A stretch of 64,000 bases of DNA from assembly GCA_963697455.1 (NCBI GenBank), contig CAVOOI010000017.1, positions 1-64,000 of the forward strand. The letters run 5' to 3'. Each line of letters begins with the position of its first letter. Positions within the stretch are counted from its first letter, which is position 1. The notes under the pieces were generated by a model. That model did no database searches. It was not told the origin of the DNA and saw only the letters and a program-made list of their open reading frames with translations. Positions 17,322 to 26,910 of this stretch are shown piece after piece. Both the position numbers and the translations under genes were made by a program. The DNA comes from JAFEDN01 sp963697455. Lineage in GTDB: Bacteria > Pseudomonadota > Gammaproteobacteria > Coxiellales > Coxiellaceae.

Positions 17322-19106
17322 ATGAAAAAATATACCCTGCCACTGCTTTTGTTTATTTTGCTGACTGCCTGCTGGCCGGTATGGGCATTAAAAGAAGCGA
17401 CTATTCAAATCAAGGTTGAAGGGCTGCAGGATCCACTTAAAGGGAAGATAATGACTTTGTTAGCCAGCCGCAGTCAGATTATTCCTCCACCGCTGACGGC
17501 TGATAAGATCCAGCGATTTTACAATCAATCTCCCATGCTCATTCGCCGTGGATTGCAACCTTACGGATATTTCCAACCGCAAATTCGCGCCCGCATAGAA
17601 GAATCCCGCAATAATTGGACCATGATATATGCAATAAACCCAGGGCCTCCGGTAAAAATCATTCATGTAGATTTGAAAATCAATGGCGAGGGCGCTAATG
17701 ACCCCTCTTTCAAATCGCTCAGCAAAAACTTACCCGTTAAACCTGGAGATACTTTAAATATTGATAATTATCAGAGCGCAAAGGACGCTTTATTTAACTT
17801 GGCTTCTGACCGCGGTTATTTCAAAGCCAAAATGGTACTTAATCAGATTATTATTAATGTGGCTTATAGGCAAGCCTCTATCGTCCTGCATTTCGACACT
17901 GGACCGCGCTACCGTTTTGGGGAGACCCTATTTCCACCTTCTGACTTAAATTCAGATCTACTCACTCGGTTTTTAAGATATCAGCCTGGGGAGTATTACT
18001 CCAGCGCCCAGGTGCAAAAAACCCAACAGGTCCTCGCAGGTAGCGGGTTTTTCTCTCAGTCTGTAGTTATGCCCTTACCCAACGAAGCCGATAACCTGAA
18101 AGTGCCGGTGAAAGTGGAACTGACTCCGGTAAAACCGCAGCGTTACACGTTTGGATTAGGTTATGGCACTGATACCGGGCCACGCGGCACCCTAGGTTTT
18201 AGTTGGATCCCGATCAACTCCTATGGTCATCACATCAATATTTTAGCGCGAGGCTCTTATATCAATACCGGAGGTCAAACCAGACAAAATAATACGATCA
18301 ATGCCAGTTATATTATTCCCGGCGCAGACCCAGCCACCGATTCTTATGCGTTCACTACTGGCTATGGCAATATCGTTCAATCGACTGGAAGGGCAAACAG
18401 TTTTAAAACCGCTGTTAGCTACAACACCATCTTAAATGAACAATGGCAGCAAGTATTAGCCGTCACTTATTTGAATGAGCGTTATCAATTAAGCGGTACT
18501 CCCAATATCCAAGCGAACGTCCTGTATCCTAGCGGTCACTGGCAATATATCTACAATCACACTGCGCTGCAGGATAAAGTGGTCGATAATGGGGTGAGCG
18601 GCAGTTTTGATATCACCGGCGCAACTACAGCAATTCTCTCTAAAACCAACTTTGTGCAAGGCAAAACCGGATTTAAAGCATTAGGTACTATTGACGCTAC
18701 TCATACCCGATTTTTATTTCGTGGCGCTTTAGGGCATACTCAGACCCAAAATAATAACTTAGATAATATCCCGCTCACTTTACAATTATTCGCGGGAGGC
18801 CCAACCAGTATCCGTGGATTTAAATATAACAGCTTAGGCCCGGGACGCAATTTAATTCTGGCCAGCGGTGAAATCCAACAGCGTGTTTATAAAAGCTGGT
18901 ATTTAGCAATATTCCTGGATACGGGAAGTGTCAGCGGGAGCGATAGTTCCTTAATTAATGCCGGAGAAGGTAAATATAAATACGGCGCCGGCGCCGGGGT
19001 GGTGGTATTAACTCCCATCGGCGCTGTTGAAGTAGCAGGAGCCCGTCCAGTGTTCGGCGGCGGGAAAACCTGGCAACTTGAATTCTCTGTAGGAGCAGAA
19101 TTGTAG
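17322..19106 (+). CDS. tamA: Translocation and assembly module outer-membrane subunit
   Basis: 594 residues of the Omp85 superfamily: signal peptide (about 1-22, LPLLLFILLTACWPVWA), POTRA domains (about 25-255), then a 16-strand barrel beginning near YTFGLGYGTDTGPRGTLG and containing GGPTSIRGFKYNSLGP, the conserved RGF loop motif. With TamB it supports outer-membrane protein insertion and lipid transport. The ATG at 17322 is used because the upstream in-frame TTG has no support. TATAAT at 17308-17313 could be a -10, but a matching -35 is not clear. tamB follows six bases after the stop. Confidence 0.93.
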   Translation: MKKYTLPLLLFILLTACWPVWALKEATIQIKVEGLQDPLKGKIMTLLASRSQIIPPPLTADKIQRFYNQSPMLIRRGLQPYGYFQPQIRARIEESRNNWTMIYAINPGPPVKIIHVDLKINGEGANDPSFKSLSKNLPVKPGDTLNIDNYQSAKDALFNLASDRGYFKAKMVLNQIIINVAYRQASIVLHFDTGPRYRFGETLFPPSDLNSDLLTRFLRYQPGEYYSSAQVQKTQQVLAGSGFFSQSVVMPLPNEADNLKVPVKVELTPVKPQRYTFGLGYGTDTGPRGTLGFSWIPINSYGHHINILARGSYINTGGQTRQNNTINASYIIPGADPATDSYAFTTGYGNIVQSTGRANSFKTAVSYNTILNEQWQQVLAVTYLNERYQLSGTPNIQANVLYPSGHWQYIYNHTALQDKVVDNGVSGSFDITGATTAILSKTNFVQGKTGFKALGTIDATHTRFLFRGALGHTQTQNNNLDNIPLTLQLFAGGPTSIRGFKYNSLGPGRNLILASGEIQQRVYKSWYLAIFLDTGSVSGSDSSLINAGEGKYKYGAGAGVVVLTPIGAVEVAGARPVFGGGKTWQLEFSVGAEL

Positions 19107-19111
19107 CTTTT

Positions 19112-22100
19112 ATGTTTAAGATTTTTATAAATTTGTTAAAAGCATTATTTCGCTGGATCAGCCTGCTGGTGATGATCCCAGTGCTAGCGATTGCGCTTTT
19201 ACTGACTCCGATGGGACTTAAAATTAGTTTTATCATCCTAAGCAAATATGTACCGGGCGAATTACATTACCAACAAGTCACCGGCACTCTGTTAGGGCCT
19301 CTCACTATTAAGCAACTGAGTTATCGCTATCAAGATAAGCAATTTGCATTCGACCGTTTATATCTGCAATGGCAACCTTCTGAATTATTGGCAGGTAGAA
19401 TTTCAATAGAAACGTTGAACATCGATCACCTTAACATTAATACACCTAAAGCGCCTGCACCTACCCCCGAATTTTCAAGCACTACCCTAAAATCAACTTT
19501 GCAGAATATCCGTCCCCAACTAACTGCTCTGCATCTGCCGTTTAAATGGCGGCTCTATAACGCTACCATTGGCAACCTGACTTGGCAGCAACAACCTGGT
19601 GAACCGACCTTGCAAGCCAATGCAGTGAAAATCCACAACCTTGAGATCGAGCCAAATAAATTGCGGGGGACAATTCAAGGTCAATTGCTTAAACCTTATG
19701 CCATCCAAACCGAATTATTCATCGACGGCGCGCCGCAACAATATCATTTTGAATTAAAAGCCTTCAATCCCAGCACTAATTGGTTGATCAATGGTAAAGT
19801 TGACCCTGAGGAAGTTCAGCTAGACACGCAAAAAGCCTTAGTTTTTAACGGTGAACTGAATCTGCATTTAAATTGGAAGTGGCAAACGCCCATGTCTTGG
19901 CAGTTAACCTTAACCGGTCAGCATCTAGATATCAGCCAATTTAAACCCGATTGGCCCCACCTGCTGGACATCACTCTGAATTCCACCGGCTATCTGGGCG
20001 AAGACGCACCGCATTTCTCATGGAACGGCGTACTTAAAACCGCGCAAACTGAAGTAGACGTTCAAGGAAAATATGATCAACAATGGGATATTTATTGGAA
20101 TATTAAAATTCAGCAATTAGCGGAACTATTACCATTCAGCAGCGGCATTATCAACAGTAATGGCGAACTGCATGGCTCACTCTCTAACCCGCAAACTAAA
20201 GGTCACCTAGAAGCTTCTTTATTACGCTGGCAGGATTACCGCGCCGATAAACTGAACGCGGATTGGGATGTCGATATTAGCAAGAGGCGCGATTCTTTTG
20301 TGCGCATCAATGCCGAACAAATATTTACTCAATGGGCAGAGCTGCAAAAAATTCAATTAGCTGTTAAAGGTAAATTAGAGAATCATCAGCTCAGCCTGCA
20401 TGTTCACGGTTATAATACTGATTTGCAATTAAATGCCACGGGCGGATTAAAAGCCGACCAGTGGCAAGGCGCTTTACAAACGCTGACGATTCAGGCGCCG
20501 GTGGCTGGCACGTGGAAACTTAGCCAACCTGCGGCTTTGACACTTTCTCCCAAAGGCGCAGAAGCACCCGCATTGTGTCTGCAAAGTATTTATCACTCGC
20601 AATTATGTTTAACCGGCAAATGGAGCGGCGCTGATAACGCTTGGCAAGCGTCGGGGACCGGACGGTTGAACTTTGCAGAAATTGCCACCTTAGTACCCGA
20701 TAAACTCAAAATTAATCTGCCGATGAATTTGCATCTTAATGCTGCCGGCGTTGGCAAAACCATCAATCAAGCTCAATTAAACGGCAGTACTCCGGAGGGT
20801 GATATCAGTTATGATGGCTCCGAGCCCATCGACTTGCATGTGAAAACCATCCAGGTCGCGGCAAAATTAGATAAAGGAAACCTGAATCTGAATACGCATG
20901 CGGAATTCGCTGACAATGATTCCTTCTCAGTTAACCTGACTTTACCAAAGGCGCCTACAGCTACTTTGCCTACTAAAGACCAAGCCATTCAAGGAGAAGT
21001 ATCGCTTACGCTGAATAGTTTAGCTCCGCTGCAAGGATTGATTCCCGAAACGGTGAATCCGCACGGAAAATTACAAGCACACTTTACCGTCGGCGGAACT
21101 TTAAGTAACCCGCTCATTAACGGTGAAGCCCATATCGAAGGGGGCGAAATCAAAGTTCCCGGGTTAAATATTCAATTGAATCAAATTAATTTAGCACTCA
21201 ATGCTAAAGGCTCTGAACTTAATTACACGCTCACGGCGACTTCTGCGAATCAACCATTGCGTTTGACGGGTATCACTCATCTTAACGAGGCCGGCTTTCC
21301 CACCGAGCTGACCCTGACTGGCGACACCGTATTATTAGCAGACACTCCGGAATACACTGCCTATGTATCACCCAAAATTAAAATCACTTTAAAAGATTCG
21401 ACCATTAATGTCAGTGGCAGCGTGGATATTCCTAAAGCGGTGTTGCATCAATTGAATTTTCAATCTGAAACTAGCTTACCCGAAGGAGAGGTAGTGTTTG
21501 TTGGCGAGCATCCTGTCGCCACTAAAGCTCCGTTTAATTTTGGCATGCAACTCACGATTAATTTAGGTAAAGATGTCAAAGTAGATGCTCCCGGTCTCAA
21601 AGGTGATCTGAGTGGTAGCTTAAACCTGACTTCTCAACCCGGGCAGGTCATGCTGGGTTCCGGAAAAATAGATATCAGCAACGGCACTTACTCAGTATAT
21701 GGACGTCAGTTAACGATTACGCCTGGATCAGGTATTATTTACCGTAACAATCCGCTGAGTAATCCATTTTTAAGCGTACAGGCTATCACCACTATTTTAG
21801 TCACCGACGCCGTAAGTCAACAGCAGCTCGGCACCAATGAAATTACAGTCGGCATGACTATAGGCGGCACTGTCAATTCTCCACAAATTACCTTGTTTTC
21901 CAGCGCCGGAAATTTATCCCAGGCGGATATGTTATCGTTTTTATTACTGGGTACATCCAGCTCGGGAATTTCTCCAACCAATATGAACTTAATGTTACAA
22001 GCGTTGAATACTTTACCTCTTACTAAAAAAGGTGCGGGCAACGTAGAAGGCATTACCAATCAAGTCAAGCAAGGTTTAGGGCTGTCGGAATTAACCGTCG

Positions 22101-22375
22101 AATCAGCGCCAACTTTTGGCCCAATGGGTGAGATAATTCCAACTTCAGCGCCCACGTCCTATTTTGTAGTCGGCAAGCGGATCACTTCTCACATTTATTT
22201 CCGCTACAAATATGATCCTTTTAATTCGGTCAATTTATTTCAATTAAATTATTTATTTTCTACCAATTGGAGTTTGCAATTAGAAACGGACGGCAGCACC
22301 CAAAGCGGCATTGACGTCCTTTACACTATTCAAACCGGCACGTCGAAATCCGGGGATAAATCGACGGCCAAGTAA
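19112..22375 (+). CDS. tamB: Translocation and assembly module inner-membrane subunit
   Basis: 1087 residues. One N-terminal membrane anchor (about 12-35) precedes a long repetitive beta-rich region of the AsmA/TamB bridge type. The C-terminal TamB (DUF490) domain, about 760-1087, has GSGKIDISNGTYSVYGRQLTITPGSG, NPFLSVQA and LLLGTSSSG. It bridges the periplasm and partners with TamA, encoded immediately upstream. Length is normal for a short TamB (E. coli 1259). Confidence 0.93.
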   Translation: MFKIFINLLKALFRWISLLVMIPVLAIALLLTPMGLKISFIILSKYVPGELHYQQVTGTLLGPLTIKQLSYRYQDKQFAFDRLYLQWQPSELLAGRISIETLNIDHLNINTPKAPAPTPEFSSTTLKSTLQNIRPQLTALHLPFKWRLYNATIGNLTWQQQPGEPTLQANAVKIHNLEIEPNKLRGTIQGQLLKPYAIQTELFIDGAPQQYHFELKAFNPSTNWLINGKVDPEEVQLDTQKALVFNGELNLHLNWKWQTPMSWQLTLTGQHLDISQFKPDWPHLLDITLNSTGYLGEDAPHFSWNGVLKTAQTEVDVQGKYDQQWDIYWNIKIQQLAELLPFSSGIINSNGELHGSLSNPQTKGHLEASLLRWQDYRADKLNADWDVDISKRRDSFVRINAEQIFTQWAELQKIQLAVKGKLENHQLSLHVHGYNTDLQLNATGGLKADQWQGALQTLTIQAPVAGTWKLSQPAALTLSPKGAEAPALCLQSIYHSQLCLTGKWSGADNAWQASGTGRLNFAEIATLVPDKLKINLPMNLHLNAAGVGKTINQAQLNGSTPEGDISYDGSEPIDLHVKTIQVAAKLDKGNLNLNTHAEFADNDSFSVNLTLPKAPTATLPTKDQAIQGEVSLTLNSLAPLQGLIPETVNPHGKLQAHFTVGGTLSNPLINGEAHIEGGEIKVPGLNIQLNQINLALNAKGSELNYTLTATSANQPLRLTGITHLNEAGFPTELTLTGDTVLLADTPEYTAYVSPKIKITLKDSTINVSGSVDIPKAVLHQLNFQSETSLPEGEVVFVGEHPVATKAPFNFGMQLTINLGKDVKVDAPGLKGDLSGSLNLTSQPGQVMLGSGKIDISNGTYSVYGRQLTITPGSGIIYRNNPLSNPFLSVQAITTILVTDAVSQQQLGTNEITVGMTIGGTVNSPQITLFSSAGNLSQADMLSFLLLGTSSSGISPTNMNLMLQALNTLPLTKKGAGNVEGITNQVKQGLGLSELTVESAPTFGPMGEIIPTSAPTSYFVVGKRITSHIYFRYKYDPFNSVNLFQLNYLFSTNWSLQLETDGSTQSGIDVLYTIQTGTSKSGDKSTAK

Positions 22376-22391
22376 GACGAGCTCCTTTTAA

Positions 22392-22883
22392 CTATTTTGA
22401 TCGAGCGCTTTGCGCCTCCACGCTGCATTCCAAATTATACATGTCAGTTCCATAAGTGTGGTTGCCCGTAGCTTGTGGGGTTAACGTAATCAAATAAGAA
22501 TAAGGGCCCTCCTGATCCGCGGTCGGAATTAAGTTAGTTAAGTAACAACTTCCCAAATGATGATAATCCAAATCCATGTCACCGCAAGGACCTTGGTCAG
22601 TGATTTCAAAATCAGAAAAGTAATGTGGGGTTCCGTCATCTGGAGGGGAAACCAGAATCGTCGAAGATGAATTAGTGATATAAGTTGGTCCGCTGTAATA
22701 CTCAACTCCTCCAGTAGCCAAATATTTATAGTTAAAACTAAATTGAGTTTTCCCGCCGCTCTGCACAGCACACAATCCTTGCGGATCAGAAAATTTCAAA
22801 GTAATAGTGGGATTATTAGCCAACGCATTTCCGGCAACTACAGTAGCCGCCAGCGCCAACATAATTAAACGTTTATTTTTCAT
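22392..22883 (-). CDS. Small secreted protein of unknown family
   Basis: 163 residues with a clear Sec signal peptide (KRLIMLALAATVVAGNALA) and a mature beta-rich, cysteine-containing domain (CAVQSGGKTQF, GPCGDMDLDYHHLGSCYL, YNLECSVE; four cysteines in the mature part, enough for two disulfides). Family not recognised; similar small periplasmic proteins occur in Legionella. Two in-frame ATGs exist at 22889 and 22883; the second has the better spacing to AAGGAG. The ribosome-binding site lies inside a perfect palindrome. It is convergent with tamB. Confidence 0.75.
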   Translation of the reverse strand: MKNKRLIMLALAATVVAGNALANNPTITLKFSDPQGLCAVQSGGKTQFSFNYKYLATGGVEYYSGPTYITNSSSTILVSPPDDGTPHYFSDFEITDQGPCGDMDLDYHHLGSCYLTNLIPTADQEGPYSYLITLTPQATGNHTYGTDMYNLECSVEAQSARSK

Positions 22884-22885
22884 AG

Positions 22886-22922
22886 TCATTTCTCCTTTAA
22901 ATAATAATTAAAGGAGAAATGA
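22886..22922. promoter_or_regulatory. Ribosome-binding site buried in a perfect palindrome
   Basis: CATTTCTCCTTTA (22887-22899) and TAAAGGAGAAATG (22909-22921) are exact complements around a nine-base loop of A and T. On the minus-strand mRNA the second arm carries AAGGAG just before the start codons of the small secreted protein, so folding would sequester it. On the plus strand the same palindrome gives AAGGAG plus ATG opening a 41-codon frame, which is probably fortuitous. Confidence 0.65.
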
Positions 22923-22958
22923 TAAAACCGAAATTGCAATCTGTGAATACCGTAAAAA

Positions 22959-23267
22959 TCAGCTACAGACAGGAACAGCTCCAATTCCCAGGTTATTCTG
23001 ATTATATTGTTTATTTTCTGGATTACACATTAGATTATATCTAGACGTACTAACTGCACTAGATGTAGTTGAAACTGCACGGCTTCTTTGATAATACATC
23101 AAACATAAAACACCCAGATTATAGATTCCACATCCAAGCGCCGCCCCAATAACGGTCCCCCAAGGACCAGTAAAACTACCCGCTATCGCCCCAACTCCAG
23201 TGAATATTACAAGCCAACTACTATAAGCTACTATCTTTATCTGACAATCAGTAGAATTTCTTCGCAT
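22959..23267 (-). CDS. Small membrane protein with glycine-rich helices
   Basis: 102 residues. Two adjacent hydrophobic helices (about residues 13-33 and 38-58) contain GVGAIAGSFTGPWGTVIGAALGCG, a glycine-zipper-like pattern. A polar Ser/Thr/Asn-rich tail (SRAVSTTSSAVSTSRYNLMCNPENKQ) follows. No known family. It lies 76 bp upstream of the secreted protein on the same strand and may share its transcript. Small size and lack of homology keep confidence moderate. Confidence 0.55.
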   Translation of the reverse strand: MRRNSTDCQIKIVAYSSWLVIFTGVGAIAGSFTGPWGTVIGAALGCGIYNLGVLCLMYYQRSRAVSTTSSAVSTSRYNLMCNPENKQYNQNNLGIGAVPVCS

Positions 23268-23437
23268 AATGACCTCTCTCTCTATATATATATCTTTAAA
23301 GTTCTGTCGTTTACTACTTTAAGTAGATAATATTAAGACTTTCTTAAATAAGAAACATAATTCTCATTCCCGATTAGGCGCATAAGCACCTTCGCGGAAA
23401 TGACAGGCTATACTTTGGAATTTTGGCAGATTTGCAA

Positions 23438-23591
23438 GTTAATATTTCCCGCCGCCGCCAAGCGCGCCAGCTACGGGGTGGACGCGGAGCCTCTTGCGCG
23501 CGCAGCGTAGCGAGCACGTAAGAGGCGCAGCGGACAGGACCCCTCATGCGGTCTATCCGCAATGGGCTTGGCGGCGGCGGGAAATATTAAC
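23438..23591. repeat. Structured palindromic element, copy B
   Basis: Perfect 26-bp inverted repeats (23438-23463 and 23566-23591) around a core that contains an inner hairpin GCCTCTTGCGCG / CACGTAAGAGGC (23489-23500, 23515-23526). The core corresponds to the reverse complement of copy A. The remaining part of the 365-bp gap 23268-23632 shows only AT-rich sequence with a TATATATA run. Confidence 0.85.
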
Positions 23592-23632
23592 GATGTTTGG
23601 GTAAAAAATTTTATTAGGTATTACTAAGCGAG

Positions 23633-25894
23633 TTATTTCTTTTCTTCTTGACTCAAAGCCACGTTCACATAGGCTGGAGGGGCTTTGCCTTCTTTGGTTT
23701 CACCGAAGTAAATCACCGTATGCGGGAATGGAATTTCAATATTTAACTCGTCAAACTTCTGCTTCATGCGGCGGTTAAACTCACGGCCAACTTGCCACTG
23801 AAACCCTGGCTTAGTTTTCAATCTTACTTTAATGATCAATGCCGAATCGGCAAACTTATCTAAACCTAAAACATCCAGCGGATCTAGAATCAGTGGTTTG
23901 AACAGCGGATCCTTGCGCAGCGTTACCGCAATTTGCCGCAACACGGTAATCACCTGATCAACGTTTTCTTTATAAGCTACACTCACTTCGAATAAATAGT
24001 AAGAAAATTCTTTAGTAAAATTACTGACGGTAATAATTGAACTGTAAGGAATAATATGCACGACACCGGCGGTATCGCGCAACCGTATCGTGCGAATTGA
24101 AATCATTTCCACCGTGCCTGACTTTTCACCAATGGTTACGTAATCTCCAACCGCAATTTGATTTTCCAGCAAGATAAAAAACCCAGTAATAATATCCTGT
24201 AGTAATTTTTGCGCACCCAAGCTGATTGCCAAACCTAACACGCCCGCGCCAGCCAACAAGGGGCCAATATTAACCCCTACCTCAGATAAAATCATCAACC
24301 CGGCGATTAAACTCAAGGCAATTAAAATACTTTTGCGCGCCACGGTTAACAACGTATGAGTTCGGCCGCTTTCGATAGTAAGATCTTCACCACGTTTGGT
24401 TAATGATAATTCAATGAGACTATTACTGATTTCCCAAAACAGCATCGCCACCAAGCCGATGCCAACCATGGAAATGATTTTAATGATCAGAATTTCTTTA
24501 AGGGTATCAGGCAACCAATTGACTTCACCCCCCCAAATCTTAAATACACTCATGATAGCAATAACGTAAATAAACGCCCGTAGAACCATATTCAGTATAC
24601 TGCGATAACGTCGGAACCGTTCCTCTAATCCAGGGAGACGCTTCCTAAATGAGTGACTGAGTTTAAAGTCTCGGCTTAAATAGCGATGAATCCATTGCGC
24701 TATTTTGATTGCGAAAAATATTATAATTAAACTGAACACAGTTCCTTTTAGCACTACCCAAAAGAAATGATCGGCTCGCACAATCCAGACAATATAAAGT
24801 AGTAACAAATAAGTAACTACCGTGGTGCGGAAAATAATATCCACCCGCGCCACTCTCTCTTCATCAATCAAATCGCCAGTCCGAGTTTTGCGGCCAATAA
24901 TTGCTTTGACCACCCGCAAAGGATTGCGAACAATGAATGCGATCAGCAGGATGACGATTAAAAAGCCCAGCAACTTGCTTAAAATTTCATAAGTATCTAA
25001 TGAGATCCCTAAGAATAAGCTAACCTGCAAAATAAAATAACCATAGACAATTAAAGCGGTGAGCAATCTACACCAATTCCTTAAAAATCGCAGAGCCGAA
25101 TGACTGAGCGTAAAGAAAATCGGGAAATGCTGAATCAATGCGAAAACAAAGTCATAGATGGTTCCTAAAACCTTAACGATTACGAAAGCGCTTATCCAAG
25201 CCAAAAGCACCCATTGCACCTGCTCATCTACGTGTAAAAATATTAAAGCAAAATAAGAAACCAGGGCGAAGAGAGCGATAGGCAATAAGCTTAAAAACCA
25301 TAAAATAAAGAAATTGAAAATTTTAATAATGAATTTTTCTTTACCGGTTCTAGCAAATCGCCGGTACACTTTGGGAATAAACCGGTTACTGAAAGAAAAC
25401 GCCGCGCAACCCAAGACCACTACGACTAAGCACTTCAAGAAAATCATTGCATAAATGTCGCGCTCCGCCGAATTCTCTAATTGCACAATGGCTTGATCAA
25501 ATGCTTTTTTACTCTCGAAAAAAGCGACGACCAGTTGCTGTGCACCGAAATGCATCTGGCTAATAGATTTAGATAGATTAGCTAAGGTAGCCGATGCTTG
25601 GTTTTTAGGAGGTGGCTTGGCAACCGGCAGAGCTTGAGCTTGTGATAGCAGGGTTAATTGCTGAATTAGCTGGTCTCGCGCCTGAGGATCTTGTAAGGTG
25701 CGAATAATCTCATTAATTTTCTCAGACTGAGTTGGAGGAGCCGGGGTTACAGGTTTTGTGAGTGGAACTGGTCGAACTCCCCTGGATATGGCGGCGGCAG
25801 CTTCATTCGACAAACTATCATCTGTAGCCGCGGTAGCTACAGGCATCCCCATGCACATTAAACTGAGCAAAATCAATATCTTTAACCAATTCAT
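23633..25894 (-). CDS. Large MscS-family mechanosensitive channel
   Basis: 753 residues: signal peptide (LKILILLSLMCMGMPVATA), a periplasmic region of about 140 residues with a Pro-rich stretch, about ten transmembrane helices, then the MscS core (about 520-740) with GPLLAGAGVLGLAISLGAQKLLQD in the pore helix, DYVTIGEKSGTVEMISIRTIRLRD and a cytosolic vestibule. Comparable to YbiO/YbdG-type large channels that release solutes on hypoosmotic shock. The ATG at 25894 is chosen because the signal peptide begins there; an upstream TTG at 25951 is unlikely. Confidence 0.92.
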   Translation of the reverse strand: MNWLKILILLSLMCMGMPVATAATDDSLSNEAAAAISRGVRPVPLTKPVTPAPPTQSEKINEIIRTLQDPQARDQLIQQLTLLSQAQALPVAKPPPKNQASATLANLSKSISQMHFGAQQLVVAFFESKKAFDQAIVQLENSAERDIYAMIFLKCLVVVVLGCAAFSFSNRFIPKVYRRFARTGKEKFIIKIFNFFILWFLSLLPIALFALVSYFALIFLHVDEQVQWVLLAWISAFVIVKVLGTIYDFVFALIQHFPIFFTLSHSALRFLRNWCRLLTALIVYGYFILQVSLFLGISLDTYEILSKLLGFLIVILLIAFIVRNPLRVVKAIIGRKTRTGDLIDEERVARVDIIFRTTVVTYLLLLYIVWIVRADHFFWVVLKGTVFSLIIIFFAIKIAQWIHRYLSRDFKLSHSFRKRLPGLEERFRRYRSILNMVLRAFIYVIAIMSVFKIWGGEVNWLPDTLKEILIIKIISMVGIGLVAMLFWEISNSLIELSLTKRGEDLTIESGRTHTLLTVARKSILIALSLIAGLMILSEVGVNIGPLLAGAGVLGLAISLGAQKLLQDIITGFFILLENQIAVGDYVTIGEKSGTVEMISIRTIRLRDTAGVVHIIPYSSIITVSNFTKEFSYYLFEVSVAYKENVDQVITVLRQIAVTLRKDPLFKPLILDPLDVLGLDKFADSALIIKVRLKTKPGFQWQVGREFNRRMKQKFDELNIEIPFPHTVIYFGETKEGKAPPAYVNVALSQEEKK

Positions 25895-26015
25895 GATAGA
25901 AATTGTAGTCTTTCCCTCGAAGAAAATCCACCATTTTCCTAGATTTTTCAACGATTTCCATCCGAGTTGGCCTATGCTATAATAATCCGGAAATACACAT
26001 CCACAGGAAAGATTT

Positions 26016-26702
26016 GTGCCGAAAACAGGATTAGACGGATTTTTTCAAGCAGCCTCAGAAATAAAATTGCAGTCACTGAAAGAAATGGTGACTTCTGAAT
26101 GGCAACGCCGTATCGACCCTACGCATTTGTACACGATATATCAATCGATCAGTAAAGAAAAAAATCAAATCGTGATTTGGGAGCGCATACTGTTCTCACT
26201 CACCGGCAGCGCTCGATTTCATTATAGCGAGACCGGTTTATATCTCACTGCCGAGATGATCGATGAAACCGATATTACTCATTTACTTTTATCCACCAAA
26301 AGTAAAATTGCCAACCACCAAGATAATAAACGAATCAAGCTCCATAAGCTCACCGCTCCGGAGGCAAAAGCTGGCCGCTTAAATGGACGTCAACTGACTG
26401 ATTTAGAAATCAAAACCGGTCAAATACAAATAGACAAAGCCCTAACCAAAGACAAAAGTTTCACTAAAAAGTATCAAGTCTGTTTACACTGGCAACCAGG
26501 CATGCCCGAACCTCAGCCTTATGCCGCTGGGGTAATATCAGGTAAGAAGGCGGTTCTAGATGCCCACAGGGAGATAAAATACAGCCGCATGATTGGGCCA
26601 CTATACGCTCACACCAGCTTACTAGGCCCCAGCTACTTAAATAAGTCGGGCGAAGAAACCATCACCCTTTACTCACCAATTGCTCGGTATAATTCAAGTT
26701 GA
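26016..26702 (+). CDS. Hypothetical protein
   Basis: 228 residues beginning with GTG; AGGAAAG lies five bases upstream and a TATAAT is at 25978-25983. No signal peptide or membrane helix. Notable segments: IWERILFSLTGSARFHYSETGLYLTAEMIDETDITHLL and KKYQVCLHWQPGMPEPQPYAAGV. No family was recognised. Followed by a 208-bp gap and another unknown coiled-coil protein. A cytosolic or secreted effector role would be speculation. Confidence 0.6.
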   Translation: MPKTGLDGFFQAASEIKLQSLKEMVTSEWQRRIDPTHLYTIYQSISKEKNQIVIWERILFSLTGSARFHYSETGLYLTAEMIDETDITHLLLSTKSKIANHQDNKRIKLHKLTAPEAKAGRLNGRQLTDLEIKTGQIQIDKALTKDKSFTKKYQVCLHWQPGMPEPQPYAAGVISGKKAVLDAHREIKYSRMIGPLYAHTSLLGPSYLNKSGEETITLYSPIARYNSS

Positions 26703-26910
26703 CTGGTTTCAGGGCAAAAACATGCCTGCTGCGCACGCAATGGATTTTTATGATTTTTTATTTGCTTTATATAGCAAGTGCGTGGCCTGGCCTGGATCCA
26801 TAGGCTACTGATTATTTTACGGGATTTCAAACCAGATAATTATTCGATGGTTCCGGAAGAAGAAAAAACAGCCGGCCAGCCCTAAAGCCATTGATTTCAC
26901 CTTCGCAGTT
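26703..26910 (+). other. Gap with a possible kinase-like gene fragment
   Basis: No complete gene. One plus-strand frame, open from about 26777 to a stop at about 26885, reads VRGLAWIHRLLIILRDFKPDNYSMVPEEE. This resembles the catalytic-loop region of protein kinases (HRDxKPDN), with Leu in place of His. It is short, lacks a start, and no DFG or Gly-loop is seen, so it is at most a relic. Confidence 0.25.

Noticed and set aside
22919..23041. 41-codon plus-strand frame with a perfect AAGGAG and ATG
   Set aside because: The ribosome-binding site is the mirror image of the one for the minus-strand gene in the palindrome, and the frame runs antisense to the small glycine-rich membrane protein gene; coincidence is likelier.
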